Source: an uncultured Chlorobiaceae bacterium (GTDB taxonomy: Bacteria; Bacteroidota; Chlorobiia; Chlorobiales; Chlorobiaceae). From it: DNA of 64,000 nucleotides. Below the pieces are notes generated by a model. The model did no database searches. It was not told the origin of the DNA and saw only the letters and a program-made list of their open reading frames with translations. Position 1 is the first letter of the stretch; the number at the start of each line of letters is the position of its first letter. Of the stretch, positions 1 to 10,133 are shown one piece after another. The DNA lies in assembly GCA_903824045.1 (NCBI GenBank), contig CAIJVD010000028.1, positions 57,167-121,166 on the forward strand, given 5' to 3'. Made by a program: the position numbers and the translations under genes.

Positions 1-765
1 CTCCATTTTGGCGACAGCGGCAAACAGATCGCGAAAGGGCATGTTCTGACCGACAACCAGATAACGCTCCCCGGAGCGGCCCCGTTCCCATGCGGCAACA
101 TGCGCATCGGCAACATCGCGGACATCAACAAACCCGGTGCTTCCCGAGGGGGAAACGGGTATCCTGCCGTTGTAGATCAGGCGAAGCACCTCGTTCGACG
201 AGCTGACAGAGGCGGGATTGGCCCGGTCAATGCCGATGACAACTCCGGGATTGACCATCACGACTTCAACGCCCTCGGCCACGCCGCGCAAACCCTCAAG
301 CTCAGCCAGATATTTTGCCTCCATGTATCCGTTCCTCCGCTGCCAGTCCTGGAATGATGTCGTCTCGGTGGAGATGGAGCCGTCCCCAGCAGCGCCAACG
401 GCGGCAATGGAGCTGGTCAGAACAATCCGTCGAACCTTGTTGAGAACGCAGGCGTTGACGACGTTTCGGGTACCGATGACATTGGTATTATAGAGCTGTT
501 CACGGTAGCTGCTGGTATAGGCAATCAGCCCCGCACAGTGGAAAACCGTATCAATACCCTTCAGCGCCTCCATGACGGAGAGCGGATCAAGCAGATCAGC
601 CCTGACAAGCTCAACCGGAAGAGCGTCAAGAAAGGCGCAGTCGGAACTGTTGCGGGCAATAACCCTGATAGCCTGCTGACCGGAAAGCTTTGAAAGGAGT
701 GCGTAGAGAATCTGGGAACCGATATAGCCCGTGGCACCCGTTATGGCAATGGTCGACTTGAGCAT
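1..765 (-). CDS. NAD-dependent epimerase/dehydratase (extended SDR), partial, 3' end outside window
   Basis: Reverse-strand reading from ATG at 765 gives MLKSTIAITGATGYIGSQILYALLSK..., with a Rossmann GATGYIG motif, open to the window edge. Confidence 0.85.
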   Translation of the reverse strand, partial: MLKSTIAITGATGYIGSQILYALLSKLSGQQAIRVIARNSSDCAFLDALPVELVRADLLDPLSVMEALKGIDTVFHCAGLIAYTSSYREQLYNTNVIGTRNVVNACVLNKVRRIVLTSSIAAVGAAGDGSISTETTSFQDWQRRNGYMEAKYLAELEGLRGVAEGVEVVMVNPGVVIGIDRANPASVSSSNEVLRLIYNGRIPVSPSGSTGFVDVRDVADAHVAAWERGRSGERYLVVGQNMPFRDLFAAVAKME

Positions 766-991
766 GAAAAGGCTGAATATTTCCGCATTTCTTTTCCAGA
801 TAGCCCAACGACGGGAGTCTCGGGGAACCGTCGTTTTTCTCCTTGCGGGAGGGAGTGGTGCCGGCCCTCAAACGCATCCCGACCCGTCTGGGAGTTCGAT
901 ATCGAGGACAAAGCTTCTCTGTTTACAAAAATAGGAAATAAAACTACATTGCACTCAATTCCTGTAAGAAGCATCATAAAATTTTTCGGTT

Positions 992-2272
992 ATGCCCAGA
1001 GAAAAGCGCCTGAAAAAGGCCGGTTCCGCAGCGGCAGAATTGATCCGCCAGGATGTTCTGCCAAACGGGTTGCGAGTCATAACCGATCCGGTCCCCTATG
1101 TAGAGAGCATCACCCTCGGCATCCAGATCGATGCCGGATCGCGGGATGATCCCGCAGAGTGCCCGGGGCTGGCGCATTTCATTGAACATGCGATCTTCAA
1201 GGGCACGAAGCGGCGAAGCTACATCGATATTGCCAGAAATATCGAAAAACACGGCGGCTACCTCGACGCCTATACCACGAAGGAGCACACCTTCATCTAC
1301 CTCCGCTGCCTTGCCGAGCACCTCGAGCCATCCTTCGACCTGCTCTCCGACCTCGTCTGCGACCCCGTCTTTCCCCCTGAGGAGATCGAGAAGGAGATGG
1401 AGGTTGTCATCGAAGAGATCAGCAGCGTCAACGACACCCCCGAAGAGCTTATTTTCGATGAGTTCGACCTGCGCTCCTTTCCGCGCCATCCGCTCGGCCA
1501 GCCCATCCTCGGCACAGAAAAAAGCGTCGAAAGCTTCAGCCAGACCGACCTGAAAGGGTTCATGCGCCGGCACTATATCCCCCGAAAAATGCTGCTCACC
1601 GCCACGGGGATGGTGGAGCATGACCGGATCATGAAACTCTCGGAACGCTTCCTTGGCTCACTTGCCGAACAGGCTGGAGAGAGCTACCTGCGCAAGCCGT
1701 TTCTGCCAGCTCACTACACCCCCTTTTCGGCAAAACTCAAAAAACAGCTCTTCCAGGCGCAGATTGTTCTCGGCACAGCCATAGCGCGTCATGACCCGCT
1801 CTTCTACAGTCTGATGGTGCTCAACTCAATGCTCGGCAATGGCATGAGCTCACTATTGAACCTCGAGCTCCGCGAAAAACGTGGACTGGCCTACAATGTC
1901 TACTCCTCGCTCTCATTCTATGAGGATATGACCGCGCTGAACATCTATGCCGGAACCGACAGCAACAAAAGCAAGGTTACCCTTGCATTGTTGAGGGAGC
2001 TGCTCCAAAGCGAGGCGCTGCAGAATCCAGACCCCGAAGAGGTGCTTGCGGCCAAAACCAAACTGCTCGGATCCCATATCATGGGCCAGGAAAAGATGAC
2101 ACGAAGAATGTCGCAGATGGCCTCAGACCTCTCCTATTTCGGCCGGTACATAGATCCGGCAGAGAAGAGTGCCGCCATAGGGTCTGTCACGGTGGATGAT
2201 ATCGCCGCAGCCTCAAGGATAATACTGCACGACGCTCCATTCTCAACCCTTGTCTACAAACCGAAACGGTAG
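992..2272 (+). CDS. M16 family zinc metallopeptidase (processing protease-like)
   Basis: 426 aa; inverted zinc motif HFIEH in GLAHFIEHAIFKGT; M16-type C-terminal REKRGLAYNVYSS. Confidence 0.93.
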   Translation: MPREKRLKKAGSAAAELIRQDVLPNGLRVITDPVPYVESITLGIQIDAGSRDDPAECPGLAHFIEHAIFKGTKRRSYIDIARNIEKHGGYLDAYTTKEHTFIYLRCLAEHLEPSFDLLSDLVCDPVFPPEEIEKEMEVVIEEISSVNDTPEELIFDEFDLRSFPRHPLGQPILGTEKSVESFSQTDLKGFMRRHYIPRKMLLTATGMVEHDRIMKLSERFLGSLAEQAGESYLRKPFLPAHYTPFSAKLKKQLFQAQIVLGTAIARHDPLFYSLMVLNSMLGNGMSSLLNLELREKRGLAYNVYSSLSFYEDMTALNIYAGTDSNKSKVTLALLRELLQSEALQNPDPEEVLAAKTKLLGSHIMGQEKMTRRMSQMASDLSYFGRYIDPAEKSAAIGSVTVDDIAAASRIILHDAPFSTLVYKPKR

Positions 2273-2365
2273 CCGACCCCGGAGCGGCGCCCTTTTTTAA
2301 AAGAGTGGATTAATTCGTATCTTCTAAACTTTCATTTTCACAATACCAATTAACCAGAGAGAGCC

Positions 2366-3649
2366 TTGCAAAAGAATATCAAGAACGTCAGCGAAACCGA
2401 ACAGGAGCTGGAAATCATTCTTTCCGCGGAAGAGTTTGGAGCCGAATATACCCAGGAACTGGAAGAGGCAAAGAGAACCGTACAGATCAAGGGATTCAGA
2501 AAAGGACATGCACCTGCAGGCCTGATCAAGAAACTGGCCGGACCAGCCATCGAGGCCTCTATTGCCGAAAAAATGGCTTCCAAGCATTTCGGTGACATTG
2601 TCGATGCCGAAAATATCAAACCGGCGAGCCGCGGTCAGCTCGTCGACTTCACCTTCACACCCGAGCAGCTCACCATCAGGCTCTCCTACGATATCCACCC
2701 TGAATTCGAGCTCAAGGATTACAGCGGCTACACCTTCACACGCTCGAACTATACCGTCTCGGACGAGGATGTTCAGCGCGAAATCAAGCTGATTCTCAAG
2801 GGCCATGGCACACTCGTCAGCATCGATGAGGCCGCATCCGACACCGACACCGTGATTGGTGATGTGACGAGGCTCAACGAGGCAGGAGAACCCGACTCAG
2901 AGCAGAAGACCGAGAACCATCACTTCACACTCGAATACCTCCCTGAGGAGAATCCCTTCCGCAAGGCCCTTACCGGTAAAAAAGCAGGCGAGAGCGTTGA
3001 TGTGACCGCCGATGCCCAGGATGCCGATACGCTGCCGACCACCTTCCGCGTTGCCATCAGCGAAGTCAAGCGCCTTGAGCTGCCTGAGCTGACCGACGAC
3101 TTGGTCAAGGAGATCACCGCAAACCGCCTCGAAACCGCAAAGGACTTCACTGGTGATGTCCGCATACAGATCACCGAGCACTTCACCTCAAAGGCTGACG
3201 AAGATCTTCTCGAATCGATCTCGGCAAAACTGATCGAGGAGAACCCGGTTCCCGCCCCGAAATCCATGATCACCTCTTTCGCGAACATGCTTGTCGAAAA
3301 TGCGAAGCGCCAGATGGGCGGCGGCTTCCCCAAAGGGTTCGACGAGAGCCAGTTCCGCGGCGCCATGGGTCCTAATGCTGAAAAGCATGCCCGCTGGCTT
3401 CTTATCAGCCAGAAAATAGCCGAGCTCTCACAGCTTTCCGTCTCTGACGACGACATCAAGGCATACGCTGAAAAAGAGGCAGAGAAAAACACCGCCATGA
3501 AGGCAGAGGATCTGCTCAACACCTACCTCTCCGCCGAGTTCAGGGACTACATCACCGACACCATCCTCAAGGACAAGATCTACGACATCATCAAGTCGAA
3601 GGTCACCATCACCGAGGAAGATGCACCGATCCCCGCACACAGAGGGTAA
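2366..3649 (+). CDS. tig: Trigger factor (ribosome-associated chaperone/PPIase), TTG start
   Basis: 427 aa; N-terminal VQIKGFRKGHAPAGLIKK ribosome-binding signature and trigger-factor C-domain. Confidence 0.93.
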   Translation: MQKNIKNVSETEQELEIILSAEEFGAEYTQELEEAKRTVQIKGFRKGHAPAGLIKKLAGPAIEASIAEKMASKHFGDIVDAENIKPASRGQLVDFTFTPEQLTIRLSYDIHPEFELKDYSGYTFTRSNYTVSDEDVQREIKLILKGHGTLVSIDEAASDTDTVIGDVTRLNEAGEPDSEQKTENHHFTLEYLPEENPFRKALTGKKAGESVDVTADAQDADTLPTTFRVAISEVKRLELPELTDDLVKEITANRLETAKDFTGDVRIQITEHFTSKADEDLLESISAKLIEENPVPAPKSMITSFANMLVENAKRQMGGGFPKGFDESQFRGAMGPNAEKHARWLLISQKIAELSQLSVSDDDIKAYAEKEAEKNTAMKAEDLLNTYLSAEFRDYITDTILKDKIYDIIKSKVTITEEDAPIPAHRG

Positions 3650-3670
3650 GCAGAAAGAAGAAAACGCAAT

Positions 3671-3711
3671 AAAAAAGGCAGAAGACTACCATCCGGTCTT
3701 CTGCCTTTTTT
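3671..3711. terminator. Bidirectional intrinsic terminator between convergent tig and acpS
   Basis: Perfect inverted repeat AAAAAAGGCAGAAGAC / GTCTTCTGCCTTTTTT with 9-nt loop. Confidence 0.9.
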
Positions 3712-3747
3712 AGTTTGTCCCTGCCATCCTTGCCCACAAAGCTTTTA

Positions 3748-4107
3748 CTAAGGCTCAAGCAGTGCCATGGCAATCGCTGATGTTCTGTCGTGGGCAATCG
3801 AAATCTTCATCCTCTGCCCCTCGGGAAAAGATGCAGCATCAACCGGGCGCACAAACGGGCGGCCCCGCTCATCATTGAGAATTTCAAAGCTCTTCCAGTG
3901 AACCTTTGCTGAAAAACCCGTCCCAAGCGCCTTGACGACCGCCTCCTTGGCCGCAAACCGGCCCGCCACGCTGGCCACAACCTGCGGCTTGTGCATGCAG
4001 ATAGCTATCTCCCCTTCGGAGAGAAAGCGCTGAAGAAACCTCATGCCAAAGCGACTGTAGAGCGTTTCGATCCGGTCAAGATCGACAATATCAACACCTA
4101 CCTCCAT
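3748..4107 (-). CDS. acpS: Holo-[acyl-carrier-protein] synthase
   Basis: MEVGVDIVDLDRIE...FAAKEAVVKALGTG motif; start set at internal Met of the 174-aa ORF. Confidence 0.93.
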   Translation of the reverse strand: MEVGVDIVDLDRIETLYSRFGMRFLQRFLSEGEIAICMHKPQVVASVAGRFAAKEAVVKALGTGFSAKVHWKSFEILNDERGRPFVRPVDAASFPEGQRMKISIAHDRTSAIAMALLEP

Positions 4108-4121
4108 AATCCGGCCTCCCC

Positions 4122-5009
4122 TCAAGCGAGCGCAATCGTCATTGAAAGATCCAGAGCCCTGACGCTGTGCGTAAGCTCCCCGATTGAAATGAAATCCACC
4201 CCCGTCTCGGCCACCTCCTGAACATTGTGCATGCCGATATTTCCCGATGCCTCCAGTTGCACGCTGGCGCATGCGGTTTTGGCATAATCGACAGCCTCCT
4301 TCATCAAATCGAGGGTGAAATTATCGAGCAGGATGATGTCAGGAACGCATACCAACGCGCGGCTCAGCTCATCGAGAGAGCGCACCTCAGCTTCGATCTT
4401 GACGTCAAGCTGCTGCTTTTCGCGGTATATCTGAGCCCTGCGGATGGCGGGAGCAATGCCTCCGGAAGCGTCAATATGGTTATCCTTGATGAGGATCATG
4501 TCGAAGAGCCCGAAGCGGTGGTTTACCCCGCCGCCGATGCGGACCGCCTCCTTGTCGAAATAGCGCAGGCCTGGCACCGTTTTGCGGGTATCGAGTATTT
4601 TTGCATTTGTATGGCTCACCTTGTCGACAAAGCTCCTGGTTCTGGTCGCAATGCCCGACATCCGCTGCATGAAGTTGAGCGCAGTCCGCTCACCGAGCAG
4701 CAGAGGGGAGAGCATGCCCGTCACCTCCAGAATCAGCTCCCCGCGTCTGACAGCCTGGCCGTCACGGCAATGCAGAGTGACCGAAAGAGCGTGGTCACAG
4801 GCAGCGAACACCTGGAGAGCGACATCAACGCCCCCAATAACTCCATCCTCCTTCGCCTTGATAACCGCACTGCCCTCCCTGCCGGGTTCGATGGTGGCCA
4901 TCGTCGTGATATCACCGGTATAGCGATCCTCCTCGAGAGCCAGCATGATCGCCCGTGAGCGGCACCCTTCGTAAAAGTCGTTTCGAGCCTTGTTCATGTT
5001 CGTTACCAC
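4122..5009 (-). CDS. nadC: Nicotinate-nucleotide pyrophosphorylase (carboxylating)
   Basis: 295 aa; LDTRKTVPGLRYFDKEAVRIGGGVNHRFGLFDMILIKDNH signature. Confidence 0.95.
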   Translation of the reverse strand: MVTNMNKARNDFYEGCRSRAIMLALEEDRYTGDITTMATIEPGREGSAVIKAKEDGVIGGVDVALQVFAACDHALSVTLHCRDGQAVRRGELILEVTGMLSPLLLGERTALNFMQRMSGIATRTRSFVDKVSHTNAKILDTRKTVPGLRYFDKEAVRIGGGVNHRFGLFDMILIKDNHIDASGGIAPAIRRAQIYREKQQLDVKIEAEVRSLDELSRALVCVPDIILLDNFTLDLMKEAVDYAKTACASVQLEASGNIGMHNVQEVAETGVDFISIGELTHSVRALDLSMTIALA

Positions 5010-5177
5010 CTGGTTGTATTTTCGGAGAGTTGCACCGTGCGGTCAATTTACATTTTTCGATTTTGATTTCAGACTTTTGTCGCTAACATTGTTAGCTTTA
5101 GAGAGTCTCTGAAGCATTGGCAAAGAGAGGAAATTGCCAGGGGTCACCCTTCCTGAAACCCGTTATCTGATTGTGTT

Positions 5178-5552
5178 ATGGCACACCACCGAGCCTCATG
5201 CGTCCGGTTGACAAATATGGTCTTCTATGCTCACCACGGGGTATTGAAGGAAGAGCACAGGGTCGGGGCGAAATATGAGGTCGACGCTGAGCTCTATTTC
5301 GAATTCACCGAAGCGGCAAAACAAGACGACATCACTAAAACCATCGATTACGGAGCGGTCTACCGCAAAATCAGCGAAGCGTTGACCGAAAGAAAATTCT
5401 TCCTCATTGAAGCGGTATCCTACGAGATTGCCAACGACCTTCTGCGCGACTTTGCGATTATTGAAAGCCTCACTATCAGGGTACGCAAACGCAACCCTCC
5501 GGTCGACGGGATCTGCGACTACGCCGAGGCCGAATACTCAACCTCGCGCTAA
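5178..5552 (+). CDS. folB: Dihydroneopterin aldolase
   Basis: 124 aa; FYAHHGVLKEEHRVG...DYGAVYRKI; followed by folK. Confidence 0.92.
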   Translation: MAHHRASCVRLTNMVFYAHHGVLKEEHRVGAKYEVDAELYFEFTEAAKQDDITKTIDYGAVYRKISEALTERKFFLIEAVSYEIANDLLRDFAIIESLTIRVRKRNPPVDGICDYAEAEYSTSR

Positions 5553-5564
5553 CAACTCACACTG

Positions 5565-6086
5565 ATGCACACGGCGTTTATCGGAATCGGTTCAAACATA
5601 GGGGATCGCCTTCTGCACCTCCAGGAGGCGGTCGATCACCTGGAACTGATTGACTCCACCTCAGTCTCTCGACTCTCTGCGGTATACATGACCGAGCCGG
5701 TCGGCGAAACGGAGCAGGCGCGGTTCTACAATGCGGTTGTTGGTGTCGAAACAGCTCTCACGCCTGAAGAGCTCAGACGACGCTGCAAGAAAATCGAGCA
5801 GGAACTTGGAAGGCCGGAAGCCTATCGCAAATGGAGCCCGAGGGTCATTGACCTCGACATCCTCCTCTACGACGACCTCTCTATCGATACTCCCGAACTC
5901 ACGATTCCTCACCCGGAACTGCATGAACGGAAGTTTGTGCTGATCCCGCTTCTCGACATTGCCAATCCCGTCCACCCCGCACTCCAGAAGAGCATCCTCG
6001 AACTGCTCGACCGCTGCGCAGACCGCTCGGTGCTGATCATGCTCAAAGAGCCGCTTCGGCATAAAAAAAGACGGGCCACCAGATAA
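5565..6086 (+). CDS. folK: 2-amino-4-hydroxy-6-hydroxymethyldihydropteridine pyrophosphokinase
   Basis: 173 aa; GIGSNIGDR and RVIDLDILLYDD signatures. Confidence 0.95.
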   Translation: MHTAFIGIGSNIGDRLLHLQEAVDHLELIDSTSVSRLSAVYMTEPVGETEQARFYNAVVGVETALTPEELRRRCKKIEQELGRPEAYRKWSPRVIDLDILLYDDLSIDTPELTIPHPELHERKFVLIPLLDIANPVHPALQKSILELLDRCADRSVLIMLKEPLRHKKRRATR

Positions 6087-6123
6087 GCAACCCGTCAAAA
6101 AAACTTTGCCGGCCAATCAATAC

Positions 6124-7278
6124 TCAGTTGGCAAATGTGATGTTCAAATTTCCCTCGATAAAATCAGCACCCTCGGTCTTCCGGCCAACAAGAACATTGG
6201 GCAGAATAATGCTTTTGCGGAAATTGTTGATATCGACAAGAAGCTCGTCACCCTTGATATTGACATTGAGCTTGGTAACCTCAACGTTCGGCAGATAGAG
6301 CTTAAGCACATACTTGCCGTTGACCTTCTCAAGGATTTGGGTCTTCTCATTGGTATAGAGAACCGCCGCGGGATTTTTGTCCTCAAACATCTCCTTGCTC
6401 AGCTCATAAAGGCGATCGGTATTGATAATCTCGGCCGTCGACTGTTTCACCCTGAAAATGGGCACCGGGTAGAAGCAGTTTTCAATAACCCTCAGATACT
6501 TGGTCTGGATATCGATGAGGCTCTGCAGGTAGGTGTCGTTTGAGCTCGTCGGAAGAATCTTGTTGACGACAGCCGCATCCAGCTTGTAGCCGAAAAGGTT
6601 GAGATAGGTCTGCACCCGCAGGGCTTCCTTTATCACCATGTTTTCGGGATTGAGCACAACTCGGAAGGTGGTGATAGACTTGTCCTGAAGCATTTGGTGA
6701 AGTTCCTTCATGTGCTCATTAACTTCCGGCATGAGCTTGAAGATGTTTTTCTTCGGCATGAATTTGCTCAGGAGCGGAGCCGCAAAGCCAATGGCCTTGG
6801 AGTGCCAGCCTCCGATTTTTTCCGAGTACCAGCCGTATGATTCCGGCATGCCGAGCAGACGCATGGTCTCTCCGGTCGGAGCTGCATCAACAACGACAAC
6901 ATCATAATTACCTGATTTTGCAGCCTTCCAGATATAGCGAAGGCTGATCATCTCCTCCATGCCAGGCATGATAGCCAGCTCCTCGGCCACAATCTCGTTG
7001 GCTCCGTCGTGCATCAGAATAGAGGAGAAATAGGAGTAGAGCTCGCTCCAGTTCTCCCTGATCTCCGCAAGCACATTCACCTCCATGGCAAAGAGATTCT
7101 TTTCAACCTCGACCGGAGTCGACGAAAGCTCCACACTGAGCGCATCGGCAAGACTGTGGGCAACATCGGTGCTCATGATCAGAACCCGCTGGCCTCTTCG
7201 GGCAATTGCCGTTGCCGTTGAGGCGGAAACAGTGGTTTTTCCGACCCCGCCTTTGCCCAGGTAAAGAATAATTCTCAT
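6124..7278 (-). CDS. ArsA/Get3-family ATPase with C-terminal HSP20-like (ArsA_HSP20-type) domain
   Basis: 384 aa; deviant Walker [23 protein letters not shown]-term [38 protein letters not shown]. Confidence 0.9.
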   Translation of the reverse strand: MRIILYLGKGGVGKTTVSASTATAIARRGQRVLIMSTDVAHSLADALSVELSSTPVEVEKNLFAMEVNVLAEIRENWSELYSYFSSILMHDGANEIVAEELAIMPGMEEMISLRYIWKAAKSGNYDVVVVDAAPTGETMRLLGMPESYGWYSEKIGGWHSKAIGFAAPLLSKFMPKKNIFKLMPEVNEHMKELHQMLQDKSITTFRVVLNPENMVIKEALRVQTYLNLFGYKLDAAVVNKILPTSSNDTYLQSLIDIQTKYLRVIENCFYPVPIFRVKQSTAEIINTDRLYELSKEMFEDKNPAAVLYTNEKTQILEKVNGKYVLKLYLPNVEVTKLNVNIKGDELLVDINNFRKSIILPNVLVGRKTEGADFIEGNLNITFAN

Positions 7279-7320
7279 GGTGGTAATAAAGTGGACTTGC
7301 TGTTCTTGGTACGTCTGTTA

Positions 7321-8934
7321 CTATAAAACCTCTCCCTTCTTTTCCTCTCCCGCACCCTCGGCAGGAGCGCTCTTTTCACCCTCGATCTCCTCCGGCATAG
7401 TGAAACCCTCGAAAGCCGAAGCTATCTCTTCAGGGTCGGGCCATTCCGGTGAAGCGCTGCTTTCCTTCGCTGAAGCATCGGCCTTAACCTTTTCAGCGAT
7501 GATCGTGATTTTTTTCCGGGAACCCGAAGCTTCATCCTCACCCTCACCGGAAAGCGGCTTCGTTGCCGTTTCAGGAAAATCCGGTTCGGAGAGCGGCGTG
7601 TCCATGAGCATCATGTCCTTGACAATTGAAGGGATCTCGGCATCGTCAGCGGTGATTGAGATCTTCTTGCGACGCCCGACGAGCTCATCCTGGTGACCAT
7701 CTGAGGGTACGCTGCTTTTGGCAGATGCAGTTGAAACACTGTCGGCGATGCCTGCCGCCGCATCATGGCCGAAACAGTCCTCGGTAAGAGGCGAGTCGGC
7801 ATCACTGGTAATACGAATATTCTTCCTCTTGTAGGAGCTGTCATCGACGGCAAAGAAATCCCGTTCACTCTTGTTATTGGCGGGTGCTCCTTCGGCAGGA
7901 CTACCGGTTTTTTGTGCAGGATTTTGCGTTTTGCGCTTGGGTGGCGCGCTAAAACTTGAGGAGAGCTTGATAAGCTTTCCAACTGAACCGATCATGCCGT
8001 CATTCTGAACGGCAGTTTTGACGATATTCATCACGAACCGCTCGGCCTGGGGGTTTTCCGATATATTGGTCAATAGATCGTTCAGCGCGGTCAGCATGCC
8101 CGGAACGTGCCGCAGATCCTGCTTGACCTGGTCACGAAGCCGGAAAGGGGCATCGCCGATCAGATCCTTGATTGAGCCGGCAATGCCTTTCAGTGAGACC
8201 GGATCGCCTGACATAATCCCTTCAAGACCCCTCATCGCATCTGCCGGAGAGAACCCTCCCGACTGCTGCTCTCCGCCTGGCGACTCTGCGGGCGCATACC
8301 CTGTGTTCTGGTGTGGAATATCCGGGTTGGCATACCCTATAGCTGCCTTGTACTGCTCAAGCAGATCCTGCCCGTAGCCGATGCTGCTGTCGGCCTGAAC
8401 CGGACCGGAAGGGTCGAAATTGACACTCAGCGTACGCACAGGGCATGCCGAGCGCGCGGCATGAAGTACCGCAGCTGAGACATCGTCAGGCAGGGGTTGA
8501 CGGAAATTGGTGCCGAGATGCTCTTCGATAATCGACTCGATAACGGTATGAAGCTTGACGATCTGCTCCGCCTCGCGCCGTTCAACCATATCGAAAATCA
8601 CATAGACCGGCTCCTTGCCCTCCCTGCGTACCTTGAGGTTAAGGGTGGAAAAATCATGATCCTTGTTCCGGCTGCTCAGTGAAACGGACCCAAGCTCAAA
8701 GCGGTCGAGAAAATCTTTTGCGGAACCTCTGGCCCAGAGGTAGACCGCCTTGTCTGAATAGACGAGATAATCCTGAAACGCAATATTGCCGACCCGCTCC
8801 TGATGGGATTCATAGAAGACACCGTCAAAAAAAGCAACGGGATGCTCGCCGGCATTCATGAGACCCTTCTGAAAAAACTCAGCCACATCGTTCTGCTCAC
8901 TCTGAGCGGAAACATACAAAGATATATTAGCCAT
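7321..8934 (-). CDS. Uncharacterised protein in chlorosome locus; possible N-terminal PH-like domain, low-complexity C-terminus
   Basis: 537 aa ORF between an ArsA-type gene and csmA on the same strand; N-term NIAFQDYLVYSDKAVYLWARGSAKDFLDRFELGSVSLSSR... resembles bacterial PH (YokE-like) folds by eye. Confidence 0.75.
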   Translation of the reverse strand: MANISLYVSAQSEQNDVAEFFQKGLMNAGEHPVAFFDGVFYESHQERVGNIAFQDYLVYSDKAVYLWARGSAKDFLDRFELGSVSLSSRNKDHDFSTLNLKVRREGKEPVYVIFDMVERREAEQIVKLHTVIESIIEEHLGTNFRQPLPDDVSAAVLHAARSACPVRTLSVNFDPSGPVQADSSIGYGQDLLEQYKAAIGYANPDIPHQNTGYAPAESPGGEQQSGGFSPADAMRGLEGIMSGDPVSLKGIAGSIKDLIGDAPFRLRDQVKQDLRHVPGMLTALNDLLTNISENPQAERFVMNIVKTAVQNDGMIGSVGKLIKLSSSFSAPPKRKTQNPAQKTGSPAEGAPANNKSERDFFAVDDSSYKRKNIRITSDADSPLTEDCFGHDAAAGIADSVSTASAKSSVPSDGHQDELVGRRKKISITADDAEIPSIVKDMMLMDTPLSEPDFPETATKPLSGEGEDEASGSRKKITIIAEKVKADASAKESSASPEWPDPEEIASAFEGFTMPEEIEGEKSAPAEGAGEEKKGEVL

Positions 8935-9141
8935 TACCCTACCCGTTCACTTAGCACTTACTATTGAATTTGAACCGAAATCTATCAAAATTTTGGTAGA
9001 AAGAGAAATAACCTGATCGCTCGCAACCGGCTATTTTCAAGGCAGGAGGGCCTTGCCCAAAGTGGCGTTTATAAGGAAAAGGGGGGGGGCAATTCATCAA
9101 AGGGAAGGGGGACGGAAGATTATTTCGTCCGGTGCAGGGCA

Positions 9142-9178
9142 AAAAAAAGGCAGTGAAACATCTCTGGTCACTGCCTTG
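9142..9178 (-). terminator. Intrinsic terminator downstream of csmA
   Basis: Reverse strand AAGGCAGTGA-ccagagatgttt-CACTGCC followed by T8. Confidence 0.85.
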
Positions 9179-9200
9179 TCTACGATGCAGCTCTTGTCGC

Positions 9201-9443
9201 TTATTTGGCGAACTTTGAGTCAACTTCCTTTGAAGGAACAGCATAGCCTGTAGCTTCAGGAGAACCGCCACGAAGGCTAACGCCACTTCCTGCGCTGCCA
9301 TAAGCATTGCGATTGATTCTCATGGTACCTTTGCCCAGAGAGTCAAACAGCATCCCGACAGTCTCCCAGTGACCTTCAACCATCACTTCAAAAATGCGAC
9401 CGGCGGATGCCAGGATATCGGTAAATACGCCACCACCACTCAT
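9201..9443 (-). CDS. csmA: Chlorosome envelope/baseplate protein A (precursor)
   Basis: 80 aa [50 protein letters not shown]..., recognised CsmA sequence with C-terminal propeptide. Confidence 0.98.
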   Translation of the reverse strand: MSGGGVFTDILASAGRIFEVMVEGHWETVGMLFDSLGKGTMRINRNAYGSAGSGVSLRGGSPEATGYAVPSKEVDSKFAK

Positions 9444-9587
9444 AACTCCTCCTTGGAATGTTTTATTGAAAAGCTTTCAGAAATTTTAGTCAGTATTCTG
9501 GTATCAATTTACAGTAATAAACAAAAAAACGCAAGAAAAAGATTCCCTCCCCCGGCGAGCCCGAAAGGACGGCGCTGGAGAGTCCTC

Positions 9588-10007
9588 TTACTTCTTTGGC
9601 TGAGGTTTCTGGAATGACCCGGAGAAGCTTTTCACTGCCTCGGAGGCGGAAACGCCAACATCGCCGACTGCCTTGGCCGCATTGCCTGTGACATTTTCAA
9701 CGGTGTCAACAGCACTGGAATAGAGCTGACCAGCTGTTCTCGATGCATCCTTGACGGTAATGGCCACGCGGTCAATAGTCTCGCCTACCACACCGCCGGT
9801 GTTGCCAAGAAGATTTCCGATACCCGATGCGTCGATAACTGCGCCGACCGTACCGGTTATTGTATCAAAAATGCCCCCTGCAAGATTAAGGCTTCCGACG
9901 ACAGCACTCTGGCCGGTCAGAAGAACGCTTTCGGCAACAAAGGTGAGGCGATCGGTAAAATCAAGTTCCTTGAACTCCTTGCGAGCTTTCTGGTACGATT
10001 CAGACAT
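9588..10007 (-). CDS. csmC: Chlorosome envelope protein C
   Basis: 139 aa; sequence type and position directly upstream of csmA match the csmCA arrangement of green sulfur bacteria. Confidence 0.9.
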   Translation of the reverse strand: MSESYQKARKEFKELDFTDRLTFVAESVLLTGQSAVVGSLNLAGGIFDTITGTVGAVIDASGIGNLLGNTGGVVGETIDRVAITVKDASRTAGQLYSSAVDTVENVTGNAAKAVGDVGVSASEAVKSFSGSFQKPQPKK

Positions 10008-10133
10008 GGTGTCCTCCTGTGGATGGTGAGGCGGCTCAAAGGCGGCCCCGATTGTGATATCGGCTTACGAGATTGTACTTGGATTCAAGTTAAACAAAAA
10101 AAAATCGCAAACCAATGCCCCTGCCCCGAAGGC

